Positions 1 to 6,687 of a stretch of 28,155 nt of DNA are shown here, one piece after another (positions within the stretch are counted from its first letter, which is position 1; each line of letters opens with the position of its first letter). The position numbers were made by a program, and so were the translations under genes. The notes below the pieces were generated by a model. It saw nothing but the letters and a program-made list of their open reading frames with translations. It made no database searches and was not told the origin of the DNA. Origin of the DNA: a virus. The stretch is taken from IMG/VR virus record IMGVR_UViG_3300023192_001146, positions 1 to 28,155 of that record. The stretch is one strand, 5' to 3'.

Positions 1-159
1 AGTTGTTCCATCAGTTGAACCACCCGAAGATAAATTACGAATATCAAGAATTGTTGGTTTAATTCTATGGGCGGCGGCAATTCCTAAAGTCGAATCCATA
101 ACCGATGTTGAAGGCCAATTATCTCTCAATAATTGAGTAAAATAGGTTACTTCATCCAT
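1..159 (-). CDS. Gene cut by the left edge, probably neck or tail protein
   Basis: Only the first 53 codons are visible, from the ATG at 159, which has AGGTGATTTATA as a strong ribosome binding site. The peptide begins M-D-E-V-T-Y-F-T-Q-L-L-R-D-N-W-P and later has I-K-P-T-I-L-D-I-R-N-L-S. A short helix, then N-W-P and a strand with P-T-I, resembles the start of head-tail joining or tail-terminator proteins, and the position after the connector agrees. The call is tentative because the rest is missing. Confidence 0.6.
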   Translation of the reverse strand, partial: MDEVTYFTQLLRDNWPSTSVMDSTLGIAAAHRIKPTILDIRNLSSGGSTDGTT

Positions 160-170
160 TATAAATCACC

Positions 171-449
171 TTAAGCCATATCTAAATAATTCTTATAATG
201 TTTATCCATTATTTCTAAAATTTGTTCATTCATTGATGTATATAGTGCTAAAGTTTCCGAATCAGTCTCCCCTCTCATTTCATATTCATTTACATTTAAT
301 TCTTCTTGCAAACTAGCAAATATTCCATTTGGATTCATTTCATTAATACCCATATCTAAAGCATATTCTTTTCCATGATGTTTAATCATATAATTTAAAA
401 ATGCCTCTTGCCCCTTAGTTATTTGTTTTAGAATTATTTTCCAACTCAT
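171..449 (-). CDS. Small tagged protein near the connector
   Basis: This is a 92 aa protein starting with the tag MSWKIILKQ, the only tagged gene on the neck side of the capsid gene. The rest is helical and acidic, with a short basic segment around residues 22-28 (M-I-K-H-H-G-K). It starts in a TAATG overlap with the preceding stop and has GGGATTATA before it. Its stop is followed directly by AGGTGATTTATAATG of the next gene. Function is unknown; the tag again suggests a place inside the head or neck. Confidence 0.75.
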   Translation of the reverse strand: MSWKIILKQITKGQEAFLNYMIKHHGKEYALDMGINEMNPNGIFASLQEELNVNEYEMRGETDSETLALYTSMNEQILEIMDKHYKNYLDMA

Positions 450-592
450 TATAATCCCTTCACTGCATCATTAATTTTTTTATTAACTTCATTTTCAACT
501 GCTTCCGAAACATATTTTTCTATTTCTATATCCGAATAAGTATAAGCACCTAATCCACTTTCAATAAATAATTTATTACGTTCTTTATACAT
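449..592 (-). CDS. Small hypothetical protein
   Basis: This is a 47 aa protein from the ATG at 592, with AAAGGACTGAAATT in front. The frame extends to a TTG at 631, but that would overlap the connector stop without a good ribosome binding site. The product has a short N-terminal basic helix, a Gly/Ala/Tyr-rich middle and an acidic helix at the end. Its stop TAA shares a base with the next ATG (TAATG). Small size makes this call depend on the array context. Confidence 0.55.
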   Translation of the reverse strand: MYKERNKLFIESGLGAYTYSDIEIEKYVSEAVENEVNKKINDAVKGL

Positions 593-627
593 AATTTCAG
601 TCCTTTTAATTATAGTAATAATTCTAT

Positions 628-1683
628 TCAATCATATTTTTCCTTTACTGATATTTGATTGCCCGATTCTGTAATTAATACCGTAGCATCATCGGAGCGC
701 AATATTTCACAAGCAACTAATTTAGTAGCAATGTCTGTAATCATTGCTGGAACTCTACTACTACCAGCAAAATAAGTCACCTTAACAGAATTTAATTGAA
801 TATATGGAAATTTATTACGGAAAAATATTCTCCCCTCTCTATCAATTTTCCACCACTCATTCATTCTTCCTGCATCTTCTTTATCAGTAAAAAAAGACAC
901 TTCAAGACCATGTGCGGAAGTAGTTGAAGAACTACCATTTAGATAAATAGAACAACTTGCCCCATCATCACTAGGCAATAATGATGATATTAGAACTTTA
1001 TTGGAATTTTCGGAATCAAGCGAAGCATAAAAGAAATTCGAGACCGTTTTTGCCCCAGTGCTATCTGTTTGTGCTTTTGTAGCGATTGCCCCCGTTAAAC
1101 TAGCAGTGCTTGAAGGAAATCTTTCATTGATTAGTGAAACAAGTTCTTCTGCGGCTGTTTTATTACCATATGTAGTATCGAATCTTGAAGTTGTAGTTCC
1201 TGCTAATAGATTAAATATTAAACCACTATTAGGCAATCTAAGATTAATTTGAGATGTTCCACTAATCATAGATGTATAATCATTAAAAGTTACTGATGCT
1301 TCGGCAGACGCTAAATTAGTCCAATTATTCCCCTGCCATATTTCTAATTTAATAATTTTAGAAATGTGGTGTCTATCTAATTGAACAAATCCAATATAAT
1401 CTCTCCAAGCACTAGCAGGATAATGCCCAACACCAAAAGTAAAATTATGATGTTCCTTTTCATAAAGTAATCTTCGCCAAGAAGTTCCAGTTTTTTCATC
1501 AATAAAATCTTCTACCCTTTTTATAAATTCTCCAATTTCGGAATGCATTGGGGTAGTATTAGCATCGAAATCTGGAATCTGTAATAATTCTGCCACTTTA
1601 GAAGAAGTAGTATAATACCCATTTCCCGTTGCATAATTAGGATTAATTGTTGTATAATCTGAAGGGGAAAAGAATTTAGTCAT
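628..1683 (-). CDS. Head-tail connector (gp6-like) protein with extra beta domain
   Basis: This 351 aa protein probably joins the portal to the tail. The N terminus (residues 28-70) matches the gp6-like connector pattern: V-A-E-L-L-Q-I-P-D-F, then I-G-E-F-I-K-R-V-E-D-F-I-D-E-K-T-G-T-S-W. The C terminus (about 310-345) has the matching helix V-P-A-M-I-T-D-I-A-T-K-L-V-A-C-E-I-L. Between them (about 100-300) lies a Ser/Thr/Asn/Gly-rich, beta-rich insertion absent from the usual 90-120 aa connectors. The start follows the previous stop by 2 bases. The identification is by pattern from memory, and the role of the insertion is unknown. It is followed by small genes and then by what looks like the next neck or tail gene. 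Confidence 0.75.
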   Translation of the reverse strand: MTKFFSPSDYTTINPNYATGNGYYTTSSKVAELLQIPDFDANTTPMHSEIGEFIKRVEDFIDEKTGTSWRRLLYEKEHHNFTFGVGHYPASAWRDYIGFVQLDRHHISKIIKLEIWQGNNWTNLASAEASVTFNDYTSMISGTSQINLRLPNSGLIFNLLAGTTTSRFDTTYGNKTAAEELVSLINERFPSSTASLTGAIATKAQTDSTGAKTVSNFFYASLDSENSNKVLISSLLPSDDGASCSIYLNGSSSTTSAHGLEVSFFTDKEDAGRMNEWWKIDREGRIFFRNKFPYIQLNSVKVTYFAGSSRVPAMITDIATKLVACEILRSDDATVLITESGNQISVKEKYD

Positions 1684-1685
1684 AA

Positions 1686-2978
1686 TTAATTCCCCGCAGA
1701 TGGAATATCTTCTATTGCATCTTCTAAAGTTCCTACTCTATTTTTAAGATGTTTAACATAAGCATCTCTCGCTCTATTATATGGAGAAGTTTCTTTTTTC
1801 CTCTGTCTAAAAACATATGAACCCATTTCTTTTAAATTTATATTTACTTTAACTTCTATATAATTTCCTAATTCTTCATCATCATGAATTGGAATTTTGT
1901 TTCCTTCATCATCTAATTTAGGTTCTTCAAAATTAGGATTTGGTTCTGTTTCTTCTATTCTAACTTCTCCTGTTTCTTTATCTTTAATTTCTTCTGTAAG
2001 AAATTCTCTTTCATCTATTTCAAATGATTCCACAACTTCACCTATTTTATCAAATCTAAATTCAACTGTTAGGTGTAAATCATATAAATTATATGGGTCA
2101 CTAAGTTGTTCGGGTAATATTTGAAATAATGGGCTATTTTCACTCAAAAAATAGTCTTCTATAATTTTTTTAGGGGTTTTTCCTTCTTGTTTAGATATTT
2201 TTTTATCTTTCATTTCACGTTTTTTGTCTTCAAAATCTTTCAGTTGTTGTTCTTTAGTTTCTTCTCTTGTTAATTCTTTTACTTCTTCTAGAAAATCCTT
2301 TTTTTTCTGATGTTCTTTATTCCATTCTTCAATAAATTTTTTATCTAATTTAACATCATTAACTTTACTTGTATTTACTATTGTTTTTGGTCTAGAATAT
2401 TTCTTAAAAGAAAAATTTTCCGTTCCTAATACTTCTAAATTGGGTTCTGGTTGATTATATTTTAACTCTATTATAAGTTTATTTTTCTCTTCATCAAAAT
2501 CTAATTTAACATATTCATTACCTAATTTACTTCCATAAAGACTTTTAATTTTTTCTAATATTTGAGAATTGGTTATTTCCTTAACGCCCCTCATTATATC
2601 TATATCTTCATCTGCTTTTCCAACAAATTCTTGAGATAAATCTCTATTAGTAATATGTTCTAATAAAAAACTTTCAGGTATTTCTCCTAATTTAGAATAA
2701 AAATTTCTATCTTTCTTAGTAACATATAATTCAAATAATTCATTTAAAGAAGTGGTTTTTAATTCTGCTAAAACTTCTTTAGAAGTATCTCTTATCCAAT
2801 TTTCATGATTACTAGTATAATCAATTCCCTCATTAATATCTTGAAGTTTTTCATCAATCTCATCAATATTGCCTTTCATATCTTCTTCATAGCGATTTAA
2901 AATAAATATTCCAAAGACTTTTTTTAAATTAAAAGATGTAATAGTTTCAATATCATCTTCAAGCCAAAGGAATTTCAT
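1686..2978 (-). CDS. Acidic, charged unknown protein upstream of the connector
   Basis: This is a 430 aa protein, acidic with long Glu/Lys/Asp runs. The start has GAGGTGATTTCAA before the ATG. The N-terminal 120 residues are helical; the middle (about 215-280) is a charged coiled coil of the K-E-L-T-R-E-E type; and residues about 310-400 alternate beta-like segments (L-H-L-T-V-E-F-R-F and Y-I-E-V-K-V-N-I-N-L) with acidic loops. The final 45 residues are more basic. It has no enzymatic motif and is not recognised. Its place next to the head-tail connector suggests a neck, tail or assembly role, which is only inferred from position. Confidence 0.78.
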   Translation of the reverse strand: MKFLWLEDDIETITSFNLKKVFGIFILNRYEEDMKGNIDEIDEKLQDINEGIDYTSNHENWIRDTSKEVLAELKTTSLNELFELYVTKKDRNFYSKLGEIPESFLLEHITNRDLSQEFVGKADEDIDIMRGVKEITNSQILEKIKSLYGSKLGNEYVKLDFDEEKNKLIIELKYNQPEPNLEVLGTENFSFKKYSRPKTIVNTSKVNDVKLDKKFIEEWNKEHQKKKDFLEEVKELTREETKEQQLKDFEDKKREMKDKKISKQEGKTPKKIIEDYFLSENSPLFQILPEQLSDPYNLYDLHLTVEFRFDKIGEVVESFEIDEREFLTEEIKDKETGEVRIEETEPNPNFEEPKLDDEGNKIPIHDDEELGNYIEVKVNINLKEMGSYVFRQRKKETSPYNRARDAYVKHLKNRVGTLEDAIEDIPSAGN

Positions 2979-2989
2979 TTGAAATCACC

Positions 2990-3673
2990 TCAAGCCAGCC
3001 ATTTAGCCCATGCCGCACCCTTGGTAATCATTTTTCCTAATCCTAATCCGCTTGATGGGGGGGTATAACTCGCTTGACCCGTAGCAGGGTCCATCCAATA
3101 AGGATTATTATATTGGTCATAGCCATTAGGAGCAATAGGATAACCGCTTGTATTACCCATCGCTCCTTGTTGCATATTCATCTGTTGATTCATTCCCCCC
3201 ATTTGTGGGTTTCCTTGTATATTCATTGGGGGTTGTGTCTGCATTTGTGAAGTTGCTCCTACACTATCAACCCCAAATCCTTGTGATTCTAAATATTGAC
3301 TTTTAGCCATTTGTCTTTGATGAATTACTTCTTGATTAATACATGCATCTAAAATCTTTTGAATATCCAAATCAATATTTTCTTGAGTAATTTTTTGATA
3401 TTCAACAAGGCATTGTTTTTCTAAAATTATATCCCCTTGTGCGGCATCTAATTTAAATTGCAAACCAGCCAACATTTGACTCATTACCCTTTGAACTACA
3501 TCTTCCATCATATGTTCTACTTCTCTTAAAAATGCCTCACCATGATATTGAAAAAATTCCTCAACATGATTATCTTGTAAAGTCAAAAGATTGTTTATGG
3601 CTTTAAAATTATTATCTGTATTTTGAGTCATTTGACTGGCTAATGCACTATTACTTGTTCCCATTATTCCCAT
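2990..3673 (-). CDS. Met/Gln/Asn-rich low-complexity protein, possible virion protein
   Basis: This protein is about 227 aa from the ATG at 3673, preceded by GGTGAATAAT; a GTG three codons upstream overlaps that site. Residues 15-125 are helical and coiled-coil-like (H-H-M-M-E-D-V-V-Q-R type, with D-A-A-Q-G-D). Residues 145-205 are Gln/Met/Asn/Gly/Pro-rich and likely disordered (repeats of the G-M-N-Q-Q-M-N-M-Q-Q kind). The last 18 residues (G-K-M-I-T-K-G-A-A-W-A-K-W-L-A) form a short amphipathic hydrophobic helix that may touch a membrane. It lies between the zinc-site protein and an acidic protein. Function is unknown; a flexible internal or surface structural protein is plausible. Confidence 0.72.
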   Translation of the reverse strand: MGIMGTSNSALASQMTQNTDNNFKAINNLLTLQDNHVEEFFQYHGEAFLREVEHMMEDVVQRVMSQMLAGLQFKLDAAQGDIILEKQCLVEYQKITQENIDLDIQKILDACINQEVIHQRQMAKSQYLESQGFGVDSVGATSQMQTQPPMNIQGNPQMGGMNQQMNMQQGAMGNTSGYPIAPNGYDQYNNPYWMDPATGQASYTPPSSGLGLGKMITKGAAWAKWLA

Positions 3674-3674
3674 A

Positions 3675-4295
3675 TTATTCACCTATTAATTCTTCTATTT
3701 GATTTATTCTTCCCTTTAAGTTTATTAACAATAACACTAATTTTTCTTCTGCATTTATAGTATCGGCCTTCGGGGGTGTTATTTCCCAACCCTTAGCAGT
3801 TAATGAAACTATATCCTCTTTAGATAAAGCAACCAATGGACCCTTATTTATAATTTGGGGGATTCTTGGTTTGGGAATATATCTTTTAAATTCTAATCCA
3901 TGCTTTTCAGCAATAATTTGTTGCTCTAACATCTCTAATTGTTTAAATATAGAAGAGTGTTTAGGACAATAAGTTCCTTGAAGTGGCCTTCCTTTAGTAA
4001 CATGACTTAATGGAATTGGTGGACGTAAAACATCTCCCGATTCCCAAATATGATGTGCGCCACAAACAATACATCTATCTCTAATATTGAACTTATAACC
4101 AAATTTAAAAATAAATTTTTTCTTTTCCGGTGTTAATATTTTCTTTAATTCTTTTAGTTGCTTTTTAACACGCAAAGATTTAAACTCATAATTAATTATT
4201 GGACCAGCAATTCTAGCATTTCCACTAATTTTAAATGGATTAACCATAGAATTATTTTGCCCAATAATATTCGGTGCATAGACTTGTTGATTCAT
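3675..4295 (-). CDS. Zinc-site protein after the GTPase, unknown
   Basis: This is a 206 aa protein. C75-x2-C78 with H81/H82, and C110-x2-H113, form a likely zinc site with a 31-residue spacer. The N-terminal 60 residues include a low-complexity start and a Lys-rich segment (V-K-K-Q-L-K-E-L-K-K). The middle contains Pro-rich turns (P-P-I-P and K-P-R-I-P-Q). The C-terminal end is helical. GAGGGAATAATATG gives the ribosome binding site, 9 bases after the GTPase stop. It may be an effector or adaptor of the GTPase, or a structural protein; no family is recognised. Confidence 0.75.
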   Translation of the reverse strand: MNQQVYAPNIIGQNNSMVNPFKISGNARIAGPIINYEFKSLRVKKQLKELKKILTPEKKKFIFKFGYKFNIRDRCIVCGAHHIWESGDVLRPPIPLSHVTKGRPLQGTYCPKHSSIFKQLEMLEQQIIAEKHGLEFKRYIPKPRIPQIINKGPLVALSKEDIVSLTAKGWEITPPKADTINAEEKLVLLLINLKGRINQIEELIGE

Positions 4296-4304
4296 ATTAT
4301 TCCC

Positions 4305-4982
4305 TCAATATTCCTTAACCATAGTCATTATTCCTCGATAGACCATCTCAGGGTCCGATTTGGCTGATATAATATACTTGAAGCATGGTATTCCTCTATC
4401 CTGTAACCTTTGCATACCGAGCCTGAATGGTTCAAAAATTGGATGTTTCTCGATTGGTCCGTCGTGTTCATATTTATCCTTCCATAAATCATATTTATTA
4501 GCCCATATACCTACTGCCACTGGAAAGTCCTTATCCTTTTTCTTTTTAGATTTTCCCTTCGCTAATCTCCAATAATCATCACATATTATATTAACTAAAT
4601 ATTCCCAACTTAAATGATGTTCTAAATTATATGCCTCGGATAAATGTCTATCATCAATCATAAAAATAATATATTTTACTCTGCGCCTCATTAAATCCTG
4701 TTTCCATTCTTCCCAAAATTGACTTTGACCCCCTACATCTGCGGTTTTAATTGTTCTAGAATCCCTATCTATTTTAATGACCTTTCGCCCCGCCCTACTT
4801 AATTTTGTTGTTCTACCTTTAATTATTGGAACTTCACCCCTTGTTCTTAATTGGTGATGTAATGTTGTTTTTCCCACCTGCCCTGCTCCATATATTCCAA
4901 AATTAATAGCGTGTATTCTCCTATACATTCCCGCAACTACTTCTGCGGTTATGATAGCAAAGCCGGTTAATAGCGTTGCCAT
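4305..4982 (-). CDS. Arf-like small GTPase with hydrophobic N terminus
   Basis: This 225 aa protein has a complete Ras-superfamily G domain: P-loop G32-A-G-Q-V-G-K-T39, switch II D82-V-G-G-Q86 (the Arf/SRP-receptor-like form, with the Gln that normally positions water), N162-K-Y-D165 and S206-A-K208. A candidate switch I lies around residues 55-62 (K-G-R-T-T-K). The first 20 residues are a hydrophobic stretch (L-L-T-G-F-A-I-I-T-A-E-V-V-A) that could insert in or lie on a membrane, as the N-terminal helix does in Arf and Sar1. There is a Lys-rich insertion at 142-151. It is directly preceded by two membrane-protein genes and followed by a zinc-site protein. Host-derived archaeal GTPases are known; one placed in a virion gene block is unusual. 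Its target is unknown. Confidence 0.9.
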   Translation of the reverse strand: MATLLTGFAIITAEVVAGMYRRIHAINFGIYGAGQVGKTTLHHQLRTRGEVPIIKGRTTKLSRAGRKVIKIDRDSRTIKTADVGGQSQFWEEWKQDLMRRRVKYIIFMIDDRHLSEAYNLEHHLSWEYLVNIICDDYWRLAKGKSKKKKDKDFPVAVGIWANKYDLWKDKYEHDGPIEKHPIFEPFRLGMQRLQDRGIPCFKYIISAKSDPEMVYRGIMTMVKEY

Positions 4983-5201
4983 TCAATCCCATCCTATTAC
5001 CCCTTTAAGAGAATCAATACCATAACCTATTACATCAACACCTAATGCACCCATAATATTACCAATTAAAAAGAAAGAAATAGTGAGGATTATTCCCCAT
5101 GTGTATGCCCTAAGTTTTAAAAAAAATACATCGGCAGAATGCGCTCTCGATAAATCATAGGCTAAAGCCTGTTCATCAACCCCTAATAATCTATCCAACA
5201 A
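4983..5201 (-). CDS. Small single-pass membrane protein next to the GTPase
   Basis: This is a 72 aa protein from a TTG start (5201) with GGTGATATTCT before it; no ATG is available in the frame before a stop codon. Residues 1-30 are amphipathic (acidic and basic with D-E-Q-A-L-A-Y-D-L). Residues 34-54 (T-W-G-I-I-L-T-I-S-F-F-L-I-G) are one transmembrane helix, and the Gly-rich C terminus (55-72) has additional hydrophobic residues. The stop is directly followed by the GTPase ATG, so the two are probably made together. It may be the membrane partner of the GTPase. Confidence 0.7.
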   Translation of the reverse strand: MLDRLLGVDEQALAYDLSRAHSADVFFLKLRAYTWGIILTISFFLIGNIMGALGVDVIGYGIDSLKGVIGWD

Positions 5202-5213
5202 AGAATATCACCA

Positions 5214-5591
5214 TCACGGCTCAAGTTGTAAAAATGTTTCGGGAACTTCATCATATACTTGAGTCTGTTGAAAATGTTGATTTCGACTATTTTTATGGTG
5301 TTCTCTAATCTTTTCTCTTTGCCTTTCATCTCGCTTTTTCTTTTCCCAATAAAAATCAATTTTACGATTAAGCAACCACATTTCCAATCTTTCATTAACT
5401 ATCATATCAAATAATGCCTTTTGCATCATAATTACACCAACGGTAATTAATGCAAAAAGCATCGCATGGGTAAATGGGCTAAATGGTAAATCTCCACCAT
5501 ATATCGAATAAAAATAAACATTCATTCCTGCCATTGCGCCTACATACATTATAGTCATTATTAGTCTTGTATCTTTGTCTAGTGCCGCCAT
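5214..5591 (-). CDS. Membrane protein with two transmembrane helices and charged C-terminal tail
   Basis: This is a 125 aa protein. Residues about 10-30 (I-M-T-I-M-Y-V-G-A-M-A-G-M) and 42-66 (H-A-M-L-F-A-L-I-T-V-G-V-I-M-M) are two clear hydrophobic helices separated by a short Gly/Pro loop. Residues 67-125 are very charged (K-K-K-R-D-E-R type) and then Gln/Asn-rich, probably cytoplasmic or inside the virion. The start has GAGGGAGATAAAATG. The next gene is another small membrane protein and the one after that a GTPase. A holin is possible, but the long charged tail and the neighbours fit a structural or membrane-anchoring role as well. Confidence 0.78.
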   Translation of the reverse strand: MAALDKDTRLIMTIMYVGAMAGMNVYFYSIYGGDLPFSPFTHAMLFALITVGVIMMQKALFDMIVNERLEMWLLNRKIDFYWEKKKRDERQREKIREHHKNSRNQHFQQTQVYDEVPETFLQLEP

Positions 5592-5601
5592 TTTATCTCC
5601 C

Positions 5602-5919
5602 TCAATTAAATTCCACAGTGAATTTAGTTCCCGTTCCTACAACATCAGTTACATCAGCATATAACCCAGTTTTGAATATAACCCCATGCATATCTGCTTC
5701 TTCAAATGCCGCCCCAGTTGAGGCTAAACCTACATACAATAATCCAATCATATTAGCATCAGTGCAAGCACCCTGCGTTAAAGCATCATGTAATGTAACA
5801 TAACCAGTATCAGTGGTAAGTGAATATCCATGAATACTAATTAATTTACCTGAACCTGTATAAATTAAAGTATCTGCGCTAAACGCACCACTGCTTCTGC
5901 ATCCACCAACGCCGGTCAT
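5602..5919 (-). CDS. Small beta-rich protein, probable surface or decoration protein
   Basis: This is a 105 aa Gly/Thr/Ser/Ala-rich protein with alternating hydrophobic residues (L-I-Y-T-G-S-G-K-L-I-S-I-H and G-T-K-F-T-V-E-F-N at the end), typical of a beta-sandwich. Its start has AGAAGGAATTGTT, a site that can fold into a hairpin. It is low in Lys and has no tag or membrane segment. The composition resembles the 120 aa protein before it. Context suggests a capsid decoration or head-associated protein. The adjacent membrane proteins leave open a role in a membrane-linked structure. Confidence 0.72.
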   Translation of the reverse strand: MTGVGGCRSSGAFSADTLIYTGSGKLISIHGYSLTTDTGYVTLHDALTQGACTDANMIGLLYVGLASTGAAFEEADMHGVIFKTGLYADVTDVVGTGTKFTVEFN

Positions 5920-5926
5920 AACAATT

Positions 5927-5944
5927 CCTTCTCCATGAAGAAGG
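5927..5944 (-). promoter_or_regulatory. Small hairpin that would mask a ribosome binding site
   Basis: The minus strand reads CCTTCT, then TCATGG, then AGAAGG: a perfect 6-base stem. The 3' arm AGAAGG is the Shine-Dalgarno of the gene starting at 5919 (7 bases downstream). The loop holds an ATG that opens a six-codon frame (M-E-K-E-L-L) whose stop TGA overlaps that gene's ATG. In a read-through transcript this could limit or couple translation. It could also be chance. Confidence 0.35.
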
Positions 5945-5959
5945 CTAAACCGATAAAGC

Positions 5960-5967
5960 GTATAAAA
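5960..5967 (-). promoter_or_regulatory. Possible TATA-box promoter for the post-capsid module
   Basis: The minus strand carries TTTTATAC just after the stop of the 111 aa gene, in one of the longest gaps between genes here (about 48 bases). An archaeal transcript would start about 25 bases on, near 5935, giving a short leader before the ATG at 5919. This is a weak call, since the genome is AT-rich. Confidence 0.25.
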
Positions 5968-6303
5968 TTACTCATCGGAAGGGGCGTCTTCTTTTGGTTT
6001 TATAATAGTTTCTTTGACCTTTGCAGTGATTTTAGCGACGGTCGATTTCTTAGGCAATACCCTACCTTTAACTTCCGATACATTACAATTTAATTTTAAA
6101 GCCATATTAGTAAGAATCCCTTCATCTATATCTTTAAAATCTACTTCATTAAATTCAATTTTAATATTAGAAGCATCCATATATAACATTCCCAATTTAA
6201 CAGAAATGTCTTGAGAAATATCTATTTCAAAAATCTGCCCATTAAGTGCAGTAAATAACCCTGCATTTTGATGGGTTGGTTCTAATAGCGTTAAAGTCGC
6301 CAA
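5968..6303 (-). CDS. Small protein after capsid gene, unknown
   Basis: This is a 111 aa protein starting at a TTG (6303) with GAGGCGATTTG in front. The first 70 residues look like mixed beta/alpha (for example G-Q-I-F-E-I-D-I and I-K-I-E-F-N-E-V-D-F). The C-terminal 35 residues are Lys-rich with Thr/Val and end in an acidic tail. There is no tag or membrane segment. Located between two beta-rich proteins, it may be a further head accessory protein; its function is not recognised. Confidence 0.68.
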   Translation of the reverse strand: MATLTLLEPTHQNAGLFTALNGQIFEIDISQDISVKLGMLYMDASNIKIEFNEVDFKDIDEGILTNMALKLNCNVSEVKGRVLPKKSTVAKITAKVKETIIKPKEDAPSDE

Positions 6304-6313
6304 ACAAATCGCC

Positions 6314-6676
6314 TCAAATTAAACCCCAAACTCTAACTCTAACGGTTCCGCCATTATCATCAGATGTAACTGTTGTTCCGCTTGCTACTGTGGTAAATTT
6401 AAATGCTACCGAAGTATTTGATTCATAAGCACCTGTTGCTGAACATTCTACTGTTGGTATAATATAATTAGTAGAATTATTGACGTTATCATCACCTGTA
6501 ATGCAAACCGCAGTAATTGTTGATAGTCCAAAATCACTAGCAGGTATAACTGAACCTAGCGCAACTATTTGTGTAATGTCGCAATATGCATCAACAACAT
6601 ATTCATCACCTACAACTTTTGGATTAGTCATCCCTTTATGGTCTGCAATTATTGTTACTGCTTTTACTAATGCCAT
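6314..6676 (-). CDS. Small beta-rich protein, probable capsid decoration or cement protein
   Basis: This is a 120 aa protein right after the capsid gene, preceded by GAGGTGATTAAAAATG. It is rich in Val, Thr, Gly, Ala and Asp with alternating hydrophobic residues (for example V-A-F-K-F-T-T-V and T-V-R-V-R-V-W-G-L-I at the end), as in a beta-sandwich. There are few Lys residues, and no tag, signal or membrane segment. Small beta-rich proteins directly downstream of HK97-type capsid genes are commonly head decoration proteins, so this is the likely role, but the call rests on context and composition. Confidence 0.75.
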   Translation of the reverse strand: MALVKAVTIIADHKGMTNPKVVGDEYVVDAYCDITQIVALGSVIPASDFGLSTITAVCITGDDNVNNSTNYIIPTVECSATGAYESNTSVAFKFTTVASGTTVTSDDNGGTVRVRVWGLI

Positions 6677-6687
6677 TTTTAATCACC

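Noticed and set aside
5183-5395. A 70-codon minus-strand frame inside the two-helix membrane protein gene
   Set aside because: It is out of frame with a well-supported gene, has no ribosome binding site, and would overlap two genes.
5214-5591. Calling the two-helix protein a holin
   Set aside because: The two-helix layout fits, but the 60-residue charged tail and adjacency to a GTPase without an endolysin in the window do not support a lysis role.
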